Shown: positions 18,219 through 30,753, numbered from the stretch's first letter. The stretch is DNA of 64,000 bases from VAZQ01 sp963763365 (GCA_963763365.1 CAVXOE010000007.1:43097-107096); one strand, 5' to 3'. Numbers and translations: made by a program. Notes: generated from the letters alone by a model not told the origin.

Positions 18219-18248
18219 ACTATATAGCACATTTTCCACGAAAATCAA
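18219..18248 (-). promoter_or_regulatory. possible sigma70-type promoter for carD
   Basis: Minus strand: TTGATT (18248-18243), 18-bp spacer, TATAGT (18224-18219), in an AT-rich island of 280 bp between fdxA and carD. It reads toward carD. Assignment is by eye only. Confidence 0.35.
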
Positions 18249-18390
18249 AGCTTTACATGGCTCGAAAAGTCCATTTTCGCGCATTGCAAGGTTACATTTT
18301 CGTCAGCGCTGGTTAATACGCAGCGCGTCTACGTCTTTGGATTGCACAGATCGGCGCAACGCCGCGGAAAGCGGCAAAACTTCAAGGCGT

Positions 18391-18726
18391 TCAATCGCCG
18401 GAACCGCCCTCGGGCGAGAAAAATTTCTTCTTGCCCTCGACACCATCCCAATCCTTGGCGTCCGCGGGAGGTTCCTTCTTGGCCGTAATATTCGGCCAGA
18501 CCTTCGCATATTCGGCGTTGAGCGAGAGCCAGTCCTCGAGCCCCGGTTCGGTGTCCGGCTTGATCGCCTCGACCGGGCATTCCGGCTCGCACACGCCGCA
18601 ATCGATGCACTCGTCAGGATGAATGACCAGCATGTTTTCACCCTCGTAGAAACAATCCACGGGGCACACCTCGACGCAGTCCATGTATTTGCATTTAATG
18701 CAATTTTCGTTGACGATGTAGGTCAT
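18391..18726 (-). CDS. fdxA: 7Fe ferredoxin FdxA
   Basis: Seven-iron ferredoxin of 111 aa with one [3Fe-4S] and one [4Fe-4S] cluster. The cysteines are at residues 9, 12, 17, 21 and 25 in CIKCKYMDCVEVCPVDC, and at 40, 43, 46 and 50 in CIDCGVCEPECP. The C-terminal tail (LNAEYAKVWPNITAKKEPP) is typical of the alphaproteobacterial FdxA group. It is a cytoplasmic electron carrier. It sits between the S4-domain gene and carD on the same strand, an order conserved in related rhizobia. Confidence 0.95.
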   Translation of the reverse strand: MTYIVNENCIKCKYMDCVEVCPVDCFYEGENMLVIHPDECIDCGVCEPECPVEAIKPDTEPGLEDWLSLNAEYAKVWPNITAKKEPPADAKDWDGVEGKKKFFSPEGGSGD

Positions 18727-18802
18727 TAGAAACTCCGCACGACAGCCGGTCAGTAGCGCAAGGGGCCGCACTGGGCAAGAGAGTGCCGCCCACACCGGGC
18801 AA

Positions 18803-19177
18803 TTAGTGACCCTCGCCGATAAGGCGGTCGATGGCCCGCCGATCCTGCTTGGTCGGGCGCCCGGTTCCCGCCTCCCGGACAGCCGGCGGCGGCGGTTCCC
18901 GGCCAGGGGCAGCGGCGGGCGGGGTCATGTCCTCGCAGACCGAGCGCGCATCCTCTGCCGAACCCCGCCGCTCGGCAAATCCCAAGACCTTGAGCACCCG
19001 CACGGCCCGGTCCAGCGCCACCGTCACAACGTCGCCCGGCCGCACCGGCCGGCTCGCGGCATCGATCCGCTGGGCGTTGATTCGGACATGACCGGAGGTC
19101 ACAAGCGCGGCGGCCGCCTGGCGCGTACGCACCACCCGCGCATGCCACAGCCATTTGTCGACGCGCTGGCGATCCAA
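18803..19177 (-). CDS. S4-domain RNA-binding protein (HslR-like)
   Basis: 124-aa protein with an N-terminal S4 RNA-binding domain (RVDKWLWHARVVRTRQAAAA, then GHVRINAQRIDAASRPVRPG) at residues 4-50, as in Hsp15/HslR, which binds stalled 50S subunits carrying nascent chains. The C-terminal 60 aa are basic and proline-rich, likely disordered. Its start lies 12 nt after the stop of the upstream helicase, so the two are co-transcribed; both point to RNA handling. Confidence 0.9.
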   Translation of the reverse strand: MDRQRVDKWLWHARVVRTRQAAAALVTSGHVRINAQRIDAASRPVRPGDVVTVALDRAVRVLKVLGFAERRGSAEDARSVCEDMTPPAAAPGREPPPPAVREAGTGRPTKQDRRAIDRLIGEGH

Positions 19178-19189
19178 TCGGCGAGACCT

Positions 19190-22616
<3,427 letters not shown>

Positions 22617-23317
22617 CGAGGGTCCGGTGTCAGCAGTTCGTCACGCGCCATTCGACCACGGGCCTGGCCCGCGCATCCGCAGGGCGCAGCCGCAAAACCG
22701 AAGCGTCCGAGTTGGCGCCCCGGTCAGGCCCGGCAATGACGATCGTTGAAATCAAGGAGTTGCCTTTATCTGGCGATATTCGCTGCTACCGCCGCGACCT
22801 TCCCTACGGTCGCTGGCTCATCGCGTTCCGCGTTTGAGCGTTCCCGTTCGGGATGAATGATAAACGTCCTGCCGCTTTCCTTCAATTTCAATCCGGCCTC
22901 ATGCTCGCTCTCTTTGGCGCCACTTTCGTCTTTCGGCCGGTCCGGTGCGCCAACCCGCCTGCAGCTCACCCCGCCATGCTGCAATGCAATAAAACCCGTT
23001 GTGTGCGCCCGCCGAGGTCCGCGATGCGCCTCAGCATCTAATGACAGCACTCGCTCTGTGCCAGAATGCGACGGGGAAAAGGCCGGGAAGGCTATGTGGA
23101 GCGCCTGTGCTTAAGCTGTGGAACGAGTCTCGAACGAATCGCGCCCGAATCGCTGACTCGGCCCCTGTATGATTTCGTTCACGGCGATATCTGGCACCAC
23201 GACCTCGGCATGCCCCAATATCGTGTGGAAAGCAGAATAAATTCCCGTGCGTTCGGCCGCGAAATCGTTAAGGCGCGAGTCGAATCAGAATGGAGATAAT
23301 GTCAAGCCCGCGGCAGA
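22617..23317. other. long intergenic region without a convincing gene
   Basis: About 700 bp between helicase and DUF3108 genes. It contains a fragment of the GGCCCGG palindromic repeat near 22,720. Short frames such as 22766-23050 (-) and 23066-23299 (+) lack family resemblance, ribosome-binding sites or consistent codon usage. The helicase promoter should lie at its left end. Confidence 0.45.
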
Positions 23318-24175
23318 TCACTGCGCCTTGGCGGACGCACTGGCTTTCCCGGTCTGCGGGTTCGACACGAACTGCGTCGCCTGCATGACGCCGAGCCCGA
23401 GCGGCGTGGGCACCGCAACACGATATGGCGCCAGGACGCGGGTGCCGGCGATCGGCGCCAGCCACACCTCGATTTCGCGCAGATTGGCCAGATATTGAAT
23501 GGGCGCACGATCGGGCACGTGGCCGGCAATCGGCGAGAAGATCACCGAGCAGACCACCGCATTGCCCTGGTAGCCCTTTTCCGCCTTGACCGGCTCGACG
23601 CGCTTAAACGTGAGGTGCAGGTCGTAGCGCATGCGGCCGTCGAAGATCGAAAGCTTGCGCGGGCAGGCTTCGGCGGAGAACAGCGTGCCGTTGCCAGGAA
23701 CGCGAAACAGCGAAGCCGTCATCGGATCGGCGATCCCGCGCCGGTGCGCCTCGGTCAGCGGGACCCGGTTGGGCGCCGTCCATGCCGGTTCGGCGGCAAA
23801 ATCCCGCACCGTCCCGCCGCTGATCGTCATGCGGACTTCGTCGTATTTCTTGTCGGTGTGGATGCTGGACGTATAGGTCGACGGCGCGATCTGGCCGCCT
23901 ACGATCGAGCCCCGCGCCACGCTCTGGCCATGGCCGCTGGCGAGCACGCGCATCAGGCCGGCGGTCTGACCGCTGGCGGACGCGGTGAAATGATCCTCCG
24001 CGATGTCGATCACCCAGGTGCCGCGGCCGACCGGAATTCCGGCGAGCGTAATATTGTAGCGAGCGTCGAGCTTGCCCTGAGCGTGCACGGTTCCGCTTCG
24101 ACCGTCGGCCAAGGCGGCCGCGAGCGCAATGAAGGCAAACCAGGTCGCATATTGGAGGCGGCGTTTGAAATTCAC
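23318..24175 (-). CDS. DUF3108 domain-containing exported protein
   Basis: 285-aa protein with an N-terminal signal peptide (WFAFIALAAALADG...VHAQ) and a DUF3108 fold through most of its length: YNITLAGIPVGRGTWVIDIA, SASGQTAGLMRVLASGHGQS, SSIHTDKKYDEVRMTISGG. DUF3108 proteins are predicted envelope beta-rich proteins of unknown role. It is divergent from rpmB, which is the arrangement seen in many Hyphomicrobiales. Function cannot be given. Confidence 0.85.
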   Translation of the reverse strand: MNFKRRLQYATWFAFIALAAALADGRSGTVHAQGKLDARYNITLAGIPVGRGTWVIDIAEDHFTASASGQTAGLMRVLASGHGQSVARGSIVGGQIAPSTYTSSIHTDKKYDEVRMTISGGTVRDFAAEPAWTAPNRVPLTEAHRRGIADPMTASLFRVPGNGTLFSAEACPRKLSIFDGRMRYDLHLTFKRVEPVKAEKGYQGNAVVCSVIFSPIAGHVPDRAPIQYLANLREIEVWLAPIAGTRVLAPYRVAVPTPLGLGVMQATQFVSNPQTGKASASAKAQ

Positions 24176-24535
24176 GAAAAGTGCCTCAAACTGCCATCAG
24201 CGGCCGGAATCCGTCGGCTGCGCCCAGATTGGCCATGATGCCGCGGCCAGGCCGCGCGATCCCGCCCCAAATCATCGTTACTGAAGCCTTGCCGCGCCAT
24301 CTTGGCCCGAAAAAGGCGGTCCGGCGGGCCCCCTCGCCCACGGCGGGCAGCCCAGTCGCAGGCCCGGAATGTCCGGCTTGACGCCCCTGGCCACGCTGAC
24401 TATAGGTCCGCCGGCTTGATCGACCATTCGTTTTCCGGATCCGCCCGACTTAACCCACATCGTTAGGTTGTCCGGTATCCACGCCGGCAGACATGATGTG
24501 TGCGGCAGGCAATCGCGAACTTCCGAGGTGTTGCA
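24176..24535. other. divergent intergenic region upstream of rpmB
   Basis: 360 bp between the DUF3108 gene (-) and rpmB (+), expected to carry both promoters. I see no operator, riboswitch or small gene that I can support. Confidence 0.4.
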
Positions 24536-24850
24536 ATGTCACGGCGGTGCGAACTGACCAATAAAGGAGCGCAGGTCGGGCATAAGGTGAGCCACTCCAA
24601 CCGCAAGACCAAGCGGCGGTTCCTGCCCAACCTGCTCAACGTCACGCTGATGTCGGACGCGCTCGGCCGCTCGGTCAAGCTGCGGGTTTCGGCTCATGCG
24701 TTCAAGACGGTCGACCACCGCGGCGGGCTCGACGCCTTCCTGCTGAAGGCGAAGGACGACGAACTGTCCGAGAAGGCGCTCGAACTCAAGCGCCAGATCC
24801 GCAAGAAGCGCGCCGGCGACGAGCCGGCCGCCGCCAAGCAGTCCGCATAG
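24536..24850 (+). CDS. rpmB: 50S ribosomal protein L28
   Basis: 104-aa L28. Hallmarks are the N-terminal MSRRCELTNKGAQVGHKVSH, SNRKTKRRFLPNLLNV and the alphaproteobacterial extension ALELKRQIRKKRAGD. Start 24536 has GAGGTG about 6 nt upstream. It is a component of the large ribosomal subunit. It is transcribed away from the DUF3108 gene and converges on the gene ending at 24854, with only 3 bp between the stops. Confidence 0.97.
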   Translation: MSRRCELTNKGAQVGHKVSHSNRKTKRRFLPNLLNVTLMSDALGRSVKLRVSAHAFKTVDHRGGLDAFLLKAKDDELSEKALELKRQIRKKRAGDEPAAAKQSA

Positions 24851-24853
24851 TCG

Positions 24854-25861
24854 TCACGGCTGCGCCCGCGCTGTCGTCAGCGCGTTTGCAATTTCAGCCT
24901 CGATCTGCATGGCGACGCCGGCGCGATAATGTCCGGCGTCCATGAAATTCGCCGGGTCGCGCGTGACCGGCGTATCCTGCAAGAAATCCAAAAAAGCGCT
25001 GTGGGGCCGCTCGGCCGCTAGCCGGCCGAGCGCCTGTTTGCATTGATCGAGCCGGGCCGCATCCGAGGTGCCCGCGCGCGGCAGCTCGGTGAAGAACACC
25101 GGCGGCATCACGACGACGACGGGTGTCGCCGGCGGCAAGCGGCCGAGCGCGCCGGAGAGCTGCGCGATCGCCGGAAAGCTGAAGTCCTGCCGGACGGGCG
25201 CCGATACCGGGGCGGTCTCCGTTGGGATCGCTGGATTGAACGTCCATGGATGTCCGGCCTCATAGTCCCAGTAGCCGGCCGGATCGGTCGGCGAGCGCAG
25301 ACCGAGCGCCAACAGAATTCGCCGGTAGCCGAGATCGAGCGAGCGGATGCTGAAGAGATTGGCGAGGTAGTCCAACCATCCGTCGGCATAGAGCCAGAAC
25401 GGAAACGGATTCGACAGCGGCAGTGCCGCATCTTGCGTGCACCAGCCAATATCGGCGGCAAGCACGATGGCGCCGATCTTCGCGTGGTGCCGGGCGAACC
25501 AATCGAGCACGGCCAGTTGCTCGCGCGGCCCGGTCCCCGGCACGGTGAGCTGCACGAAGCGCAGGCCCGTTGCGCGATCGAGCCGCGCGGGCGACAGCAG
25601 TTGGCCGTGCGAATTGCCGATGATGGCTGAGTTGAATTGCGGGTCGCGGCCGCGGCTCACGTTCGCGGTGCGCGGGTTCTCGTCGACAATGCCGCGAAGC
25701 CCGAGCGAGGGGAGCCGCCCGCTGTCATACGGATCGACCGCGAGTGTCAGCGCGTAGACGAGGGCGCTGCCGCCGATGAAGACCGCGAGGAACAATCCGG
25801 CAAAGCCCGGCCACGTGGTCGAGGTCGAGCCGGCATGTTTGGAGAACAACGCGCGCGCCAC
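24854..25861 (-). CDS. membrane-anchored partner protein of the MBOAT acyltransferase (SGNH/AlgX-DltD-like)
   Basis: Protein of about 335 aa from a GTG start at 25861. One N-terminal membrane anchor (FAGLFLAVFIGGSALVYALT), then an extracytoplasmic domain with FNSAIIGNSHGQLLSPARLD, which resembles the nucleophile block of SGNH-like accessory proteins (here S in GNSHG), VVMPPVFF, and a C-terminal FMDAGHYRAG that could supply the Asp-x-x-His pair. It starts 10 nt after the MBOAT stop. In such pairs, MBOAT transfers acyl groups across the membrane and the partner places them on a polysaccharide. The role is inferred from context. Confidence 0.7.
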   Translation of the reverse strand: MARALFSKHAGSTSTTWPGFAGLFLAVFIGGSALVYALTLAVDPYDSGRLPSLGLRGIVDENPRTANVSRGRDPQFNSAIIGNSHGQLLSPARLDRATGLRFVQLTVPGTGPREQLAVLDWFARHHAKIGAIVLAADIGWCTQDAALPLSNPFPFWLYADGWLDYLANLFSIRSLDLGYRRILLALGLRSPTDPAGYWDYEAGHPWTFNPAIPTETAPVSAPVRQDFSFPAIAQLSGALGRLPPATPVVVVMPPVFFTELPRAGTSDAARLDQCKQALGRLAAERPHSAFLDFLQDTPVTRDPANFMDAGHYRAGVAMQIEAEIANALTTARAQP

Positions 25862-25871
25862 GGCCCTGCCC

Positions 25872-27242
25872 TCAGAACTGGAAGTAGATGAAACTGAGCG
25901 GCGGCCCCTGCCCGACTTCGAGCATGCAGTAGATCGCGAGTGCGCCGGCCGCCGTGGCAAGCGCGGGCCACGGCTGCAGGTACCGATCCTTGATCTCGTG
26001 CGCCGAGGGTACCAGCGCGCTCACCAATGCGGCCGCGAGCATCAGGCTTGCGCCTTCCAGCGCGCCGCTGAATCCCCGCCCACCGGAAAGCGAGGCCAGG
26101 ATCGAGGCCGCCGTGGAGAAATCGCTGGCGCGGAACACCACCCAGCCAATGAGCACGAACGCCATGGTCAGCGCCCATCCGGCGAGCGCGGGCAGCGGCC
26201 GTTCGAGTTGCTGCCAGACACGGCAGCCGATCAGCCCGACGCCGTGCCACAGTCCCCACACCACGAATGTCCAGCCCGCGCCGTGCCAGAGCCCGCACAG
26301 CCCCATGGTGATGATCGTTGCGAGCACATAGCGCGCCGGCCCCGCGCGGCTGCCGCCGAGCGGAATGTAGAGGTAGTCGCGCAAGAACTTGGAGAGTGAA
26401 ATGTGCCAGCGCCGCCAGAAGTCGCGCAGGTCGGTCGCGATATAGGGCCGGCGGAAATTCTCCGGCAGCAGGAGACCGAACATCAGCGCGATGCCGATCG
26501 CCATCTCGGTATAGGCGGAGAAATCGAGAAAGAGCTGGAAGGAAAACGCCAACGCCGCAGTCCAGCTTTCGCCGAACGAGAGCGCGCGCGTGGTGGCCTG
26601 CGCGAATAGGGGATCCGCGATAGGCGCGAGCTTGTCGGCGAGCAGCACTTTCTTGGCCAAGCCCAGCGTGAACAGGATGAGCCCGGTCCCGAACCGCTGC
26701 CACAAGCCCTCCCGTAGCGGGTCTTCGGCAAATTGCGGCACAAGCTCGTTGTGCCGCACAATCGGCCCGGCGATCAGATGCGGGAACAGCAGCACGAACA
26801 ACGCGAACGGCCGCAGCGGATAGATCGGCGCGTCGCCGCGCATCCGGTCGATCAGATACGAAATGAGCTGAAACGAAAAAAAGCTGATGCCGATCGGCAG
26901 CACGATATGAGCGCGCGGCAGGACGATGCCGGTCGCATTCTCAAGCGTGGCGAGGACGAAGTCGAGATACTTGAAGGTGCCGAGCGACGCGAGGTTGAGC
27001 ACCACCCCCGCGATCAACGCGGCGCGTGCGCCGGTGCGCGCATGCAGCAGCGCGAGCAGCCAGGTCGCCCCGATCTGCCCGACCAGCAGCGGAATGAAGC
27101 GGACATCCCACCAGCCGTAGAAGACGAGCGAGCCCGCGATCAGAATCCACTGTCGCGCCACCGTGAACCGCGCAACCGCGTAGTAGAGCGCAAGCAAGGC
27201 GGGCAGGAAGGCGAATACAAAGACGTGCGACTGGAACAGCAT
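25872..27242 (-). CDS. MBOAT family O-acyltransferase (AlgI-like)
   Basis: Polytopic membrane protein of 456 aa with about 11-12 hydrophobic segments. MBOAT signs are SFFSFQLISYLIDRMRGD, the loop FPHLIAGPIVRHNELVPQF, FRRPYIATDLRDFWRRWHIS and the catalytic His in MGLCGLWHGAGWTFVVWG. Relatives acetylate alginate, cellulose or other envelope polymers. It is directly followed by its partner (24854-25861). Start 27242 gives the typical MLFQSHVFVFAFLP N-terminus. The polymer acylated is unknown. Confidence 0.92.
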   Translation of the reverse strand: MLFQSHVFVFAFLPALLALYYAVARFTVARQWILIAGSLVFYGWWDVRFIPLLVGQIGATWLLALLHARTGARAALIAGVVLNLASLGTFKYLDFVLATLENATGIVLPRAHIVLPIGISFFSFQLISYLIDRMRGDAPIYPLRPFALFVLLFPHLIAGPIVRHNELVPQFAEDPLREGLWQRFGTGLILFTLGLAKKVLLADKLAPIADPLFAQATTRALSFGESWTAALAFSFQLFLDFSAYTEMAIGIALMFGLLLPENFRRPYIATDLRDFWRRWHISLSKFLRDYLYIPLGGSRAGPARYVLATIITMGLCGLWHGAGWTFVVWGLWHGVGLIGCRVWQQLERPLPALAGWALTMAFVLIGWVVFRASDFSTAASILASLSGGRGFSGALEGASLMLAAALVSALVPSAHEIKDRYLQPWPALATAAGALAIYCMLEVGQGPPLSFIYFQF

Positions 27243-27276
27243 CGCGGTTACCGCCTGCTCCCGGCTGCCGGCGCCT

Positions 27277-28306
27277 TCACGGTTCGGCGAGCGTGAACTG
27301 CAGCAACAACGTGCGCTGGATGATCGAGAAATTGTCGTCGGAAATGAGCGTCAACACGGTCTCGCCGGCCGCGCTGCGATGAACGCTCAGACCTTCCATG
27401 TTGTCGATTTCAAAGCCGAGGTCGGCCTCGAAGATGATCGGGCCGTCCACCACAGCGTCGGGCTTGACGTCGGCGAGTGCGACGCGCCGGATGCGAACTC
27501 CACAAACCAGCCGTCCAACTGAACTTGCGTTCCAGCAGCAGAAGGTCGCCGCCCGGCAGCAGCGCGGCGTCACTGATGTCGAAGTCCGCGTGGCGCTTCA
27601 CCGTGAATGCGCCGGGCATCGGCCCCCCGATCAGGAAGCCGCGGATGTCGCCGGCCTTGTCGAGACCGCGCTCGGAAATCGCGATCAGCGCGCCGGCGAG
27701 CGGCAGCCCCTTCGGCACGAAGACCAGCGATTCAAGTCCCTTGTTGTTGGGCAGCGAGCGCATCCCCGGCGGCACGGCGATGGCGGTGCCGCGGGCGCGC
27801 AGGCCGTCCTTGCCGTAGTTGAAGCGCACGATCTGGTTGACGCGTTCGATCCCCACGTAAAGCGTGCCGCCATCCTGAGCGATCGATTCGGTGTCGTACC
27901 AGCCGCGCGCCGCCAGCGGGCGGCCGTCGGCGCCGAGGATCGGCGCCATCTCGGCCTCGGTGATGCCGGCCGGGCGGGTGCCGTCGTAGACGAGGCGGCC
28001 GCGAAACCACCAGCCCTTGTCGGTGAGCGATATGAAGCGCTCGCCGTCGGGCTGAACGCGCAGCGCCGAGATGCCACCGAAATGCCGGTTCGGCGACGTG
28101 AGCACGAGACCGCCGCGGAATTCGAGCAGCCCGAACTGACGCCGCGAGGAATCGCGAATCTCGAATCCGGCGAGCGGCCGCGCCTGCACGTCGATTGCGA
28201 CGGGAGCGTCGGGCGGCGTCTGCGCGCCGCCTGGAATGGCCACGCCGACCAGCGCGCCAACCAGCAGCGCGGTCGTTACGGCCTGACGGCTGTGCACCAC
28301 CCTCAT
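27277..28306 (-). CDS. esterase-like/phytase-type beta-propeller protein, exported (one frameshift)
   Basis: Protein of about 343 aa in the esterase-like-activity-of-phytase family. A signal peptide (AVTTALLVGALVGVAIPGGAQ) precedes propeller-like repeats: FGGISALRVQPDGERFISLTD, WYDTESIAQDGGTLYVGIER, NKGLESLVFVPKGLPLAGAL. The frame breaks near 27,515, after LLLLERKFSW, and resumes with GVRIRRVALADV to the stop at 27277. Start 28306 lies inside the hairpin repeat 28301-28439, so the repeat may have donated the start region. It follows cobT on the same strand. Confidence 0.82.
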
Positions 28307-28439
28307 GCTGAGGAGCGACCGCAGGCCGCATCTCGAAGCATGGCCGCAGTATATCGCCCGCCGCCATCCTTCGAGACGGCGGCCATGGCAGGCGCAGCCT
28401 GCGTACACTTGGCTGCGGTGCCGCCTCCTCAGGATGAGG
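28301..28439. repeat. intergenic hairpin repeat (CCTCATGCTGAGGAG ... CTCCTCAGGATGAGG), copy 2
   Basis: 139-bp sister of 13195-13336 with the same ends. Internal arms ATCTCGAAGCATGG and CCTTCGAGACGG extend the hairpin. The shared 29-bp module (CAGGCGCAGCCTGCG...) is at 28389-28417, in the opposite flank compared with copy 1. Confidence 0.7.
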
Positions 28440-28447
28440 CCCTGCGC

Positions 28448-30343
28448 TCACGCGTTGAGCCTCCGGCGCGGGGCGCGCCGCGGTTCGGCTTCCGCGTGCT
28501 CCTCGAACAATTCGGCGAGCTTGTCGGTCATCGCGCCGCCGAGTTCCTCGGCGTCGACGATCGTCACGGCGCGGCGATAGTAGCGCGTCACGTCATGGCC
28601 GATGCCGATCGCGATCAGTTCGACCGGCGAGCGCTGCTCGATCTCCTCGATGATCCAGCGCAGATGCCGTTCGAGATAGTTGCCGGGGTTGACCGACAGC
28701 GTGGAATCGTCGACGGGCGCACCGTCCGAGATCATCATCAGGATGCGGCGCTGCTCGGTGCGCGCCAACAGGCGCTTGTGCGCCCAGTCGAGCGCCTCGC
28801 CGTCGATGTTCTCCTTCAACAGCCCCTCGCGCATCATCAGGCCGAGGTTCTTGCGCGCGCGGCGCCAGGGCGCATCGGCCGACTTGTAGATGATGTGACG
28901 CAGGTCGTTGAGACGGCCCGGATTGGCCGGCTTGCCAGCGGCGAGCCAGGCCTCGCGCGCCTGACCGCCCTTCCAGGCGCGCGTGGTGAAGCCGAGAATC
29001 TCGACCTTTACGCCGCAACGCTCGAGCGTGCGCGCGAGAATGTCCGCACAGGTCGCCGCCACCGTGATCGGGCGACCACGCATCGAGCCGGAATTATCGA
29101 GCAGCAGCGTCACCACGGTGTCGCGGAACGTCGTATCCTTCTCCTGCTTGAAGGACAGCGCGTGCAGCGGATCGATGATGATGCGCGGCAGCCGCGCGGG
29201 GTCGAGCAGCCCCTCCTCCAGGTCGAACTCCCAGGCGCGATTCTGCTGCGCCATGAGCCGGCGCTGCAGCCTGTTGGCAAGGCGCGCCACGACTCCCTGG
29301 AGATGCGAGAGCTGCTTGTCGAGATAGCCGCGCAGCCGGTCGAGCTCTTCGGGCTCGCACAGGTCCTCGGCCGCGACGGTCTCGTCGTGCTTGACGATGA
29401 ACGGGTGATAGTCCGGACCGCGCGGCTCGTTCTGGCCGTTGCGGCGCGGACGGCGCGGCTCGGCGGGCGCCTCGGAGTCGCCCATCTCGGCATCTTCCGC
29501 CATTTCGGCGGACAGCGCCTCGGAGGCTTCGGCCGTCGAATCCGACATGTCCTCGCCCGAGGCGTCGGCCTCGTCCATGCGGGTCTGCATGTCCTCGGAC
29601 TCGGCGCCCTGCCCGTCCTCGCCGCTCTCTTCCTTGCGGCGCTCCTGCTCGCCCTCCTCGCCTTCCTCCTCGTCGGATTCGGTCGAGCGGTCGTCGCCCA
29701 TGTCGAGGCTGTCGAGCAGGTCGTGTATGACGTCGCCGAAATGCGCCTGCTGGTCGATGAGCCGCTCCAGCCGGTCGAGCTCGCGCCCGGCGCGATCCTC
29801 GATCAGCGGGCGCCAGAGATCGACCAGCTTCTTGGCGGCCGGTGGCGGCGCCTGACCGGTGAGCCGCTCGCGCACCATCATGGCGACAGCCTCTTCGATC
29901 GGCGCGTCGGCGCGATCGGTGACCTCGTCGAACTTTCCGCGATGAAAACGGTCGTCGATCATGGCGGAGAGATTCTTGGCGACGCCGGCCATGCGGCGCG
30001 CGCCGATCGCCTCGACGCGCGCCTGCTCGACCGCCTCGAACACGGCGCGCGCCTGCTGACCGCCGGGCACGAGTTTGCGATGCACGGTCGGGTCGTGGCA
30101 CGCGAGCTTGAGCGCGATGGCGTCGGCGTGGCCGCGCACGATCGCCGCATCGGGTCCGCTGAGCTTGCGCGGCGGCTCCGGCAGGCGCGCCTTGCCGCTG
30201 ATGATGCCGGGCCGCTCCGCCGCGAAGGCAACCTCAAGCTCGGGCTTGCGGGCGATGGCGCGCAGGCAGCCGGTGACTGCGCGCTTGAACGGCTCGGTCG
30301 GAGATTCCTTGGCGGAGGGTTTCGGTTTGATATTGGATGCCAT
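28448..30343 (-). CDS. cobT: cobaltochelatase subunit CobT
   Basis: Large VWA-containing subunit (631 aa) of the aerobic ATP-dependent cobaltochelatase, which with CobN and CobS inserts cobalt into hydrogenobyrinic acid a,c-diamide during cobalamin synthesis. An N-terminal helical domain is followed by a long acidic linker (SDEEEGEEGEQERRKEESG) and a C-terminal VWA domain with the MIDAS motif LLDNSGSMRG. Start 30343 was chosen because it overlaps the GNAT stop (TGATG) and gives MASNIKPKPSAKESPTEPF, as in rhizobial CobT. Confidence 0.96.
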   Translation of the reverse strand: MASNIKPKPSAKESPTEPFKRAVTGCLRAIARKPELEVAFAAERPGIISGKARLPEPPRKLSGPDAAIVRGHADAIALKLACHDPTVHRKLVPGGQQARAVFEAVEQARVEAIGARRMAGVAKNLSAMIDDRFHRGKFDEVTDRADAPIEEAVAMMVRERLTGQAPPPAAKKLVDLWRPLIEDRAGRELDRLERLIDQQAHFGDVIHDLLDSLDMGDDRSTESDEEEGEEGEQERRKEESGEDGQGAESEDMQTRMDEADASGEDMSDSTAEASEALSAEMAEDAEMGDSEAPAEPRRPRRNGQNEPRGPDYHPFIVKHDETVAAEDLCEPEELDRLRGYLDKQLSHLQGVVARLANRLQRRLMAQQNRAWEFDLEEGLLDPARLPRIIIDPLHALSFKQEKDTTFRDTVVTLLLDNSGSMRGRPITVAATCADILARTLERCGVKVEILGFTTRAWKGGQAREAWLAAGKPANPGRLNDLRHIIYKSADAPWRRARKNLGLMMREGLLKENIDGEALDWAHKRLLARTEQRRILMMISDGAPVDDSTLSVNPGNYLERHLRWIIEEIEQRSPVELIAIGIGHDVTRYYRRAVTIVDAEELGGAMTDKLAELFEEHAEAEPRRAPRRRLNA

Positions 30344-30753
30344 CACAGCGCCTTCGCCAGCCAGTGCCGGTCGTGACCGGCGGGAAAATCCTTCAGCTTT
30401 CCGAACTCGCGGTAACCAAGCTTCGCATAAAAGTCCGGGGCCTGGAAACTCAAGGTGTCGAGATAGACGCCCTTCACGCCGCGCCGGCGCGCTTCCTGCT
30501 CGGCCGCATGCATGATCTTGCTGCCGTAGCCCCGGCGGCTGTAGCCGTCCGCCACCCACAGCGCGCTGATATAGAGCCAGCCCAGAAACGTCTCACCGAC
30601 CAGGCCGCCCACGATCTTGCTGCCCTCGCGCAGCGTAATCGTCAGCGGGCGAAACTCGACCTTCCCCAGCACCGGCGCATTGGCCGCCTCCAGGCCCCTG
30701 ATGACGGCCCGCCGCGCCGGACTATGTTGGCGCTCGACCGAAATCCTGGGCAT
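30343..30753 (-). CDS. GNAT family N-acetyltransferase
   Basis: 136-aa acetyltransferase. The acetyl-CoA-binding motif A is seen in LYISALWVADGYSRRGYGSK and the beta-bulge region KGVYLDTLSFQAPDFYAKLGY is classic for GNAT proteins. It lies between cobS (12 bp upstream) and cobT (stop/start overlap), so it is translationally coupled to the cobaltochelatase genes. A role in modifying chelatase subunits or a metabolite is possible but unproven. Confidence 0.9.
   Translation of the reverse strand: MPRISVERQHSPARRAVIRGLEAANAPVLGKVEFRPLTITLREGSKIVGGLVGETFLGWLYISALWVADGYSRRGYGSKIMHAAEQEARRRGVKGVYLDTLSFQAPDFYAKLGYREFGKLKDFPAGHDRHWLAKAL

Noticed and set aside
22766..23299. Small frames in the helicase-DUF3108 intergenic region
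   Set aside because: No ribosome-binding site, no family resemblance and inconsistent codon usage.
27398..30376. 992-aa open frame on the + strand
   Set aside because: It is the antisense of cobT and the phytase-like gene. Its Arg/Ala/Gly/Asp-rich translation is the usual high-GC shadow; cobT has clear motifs.
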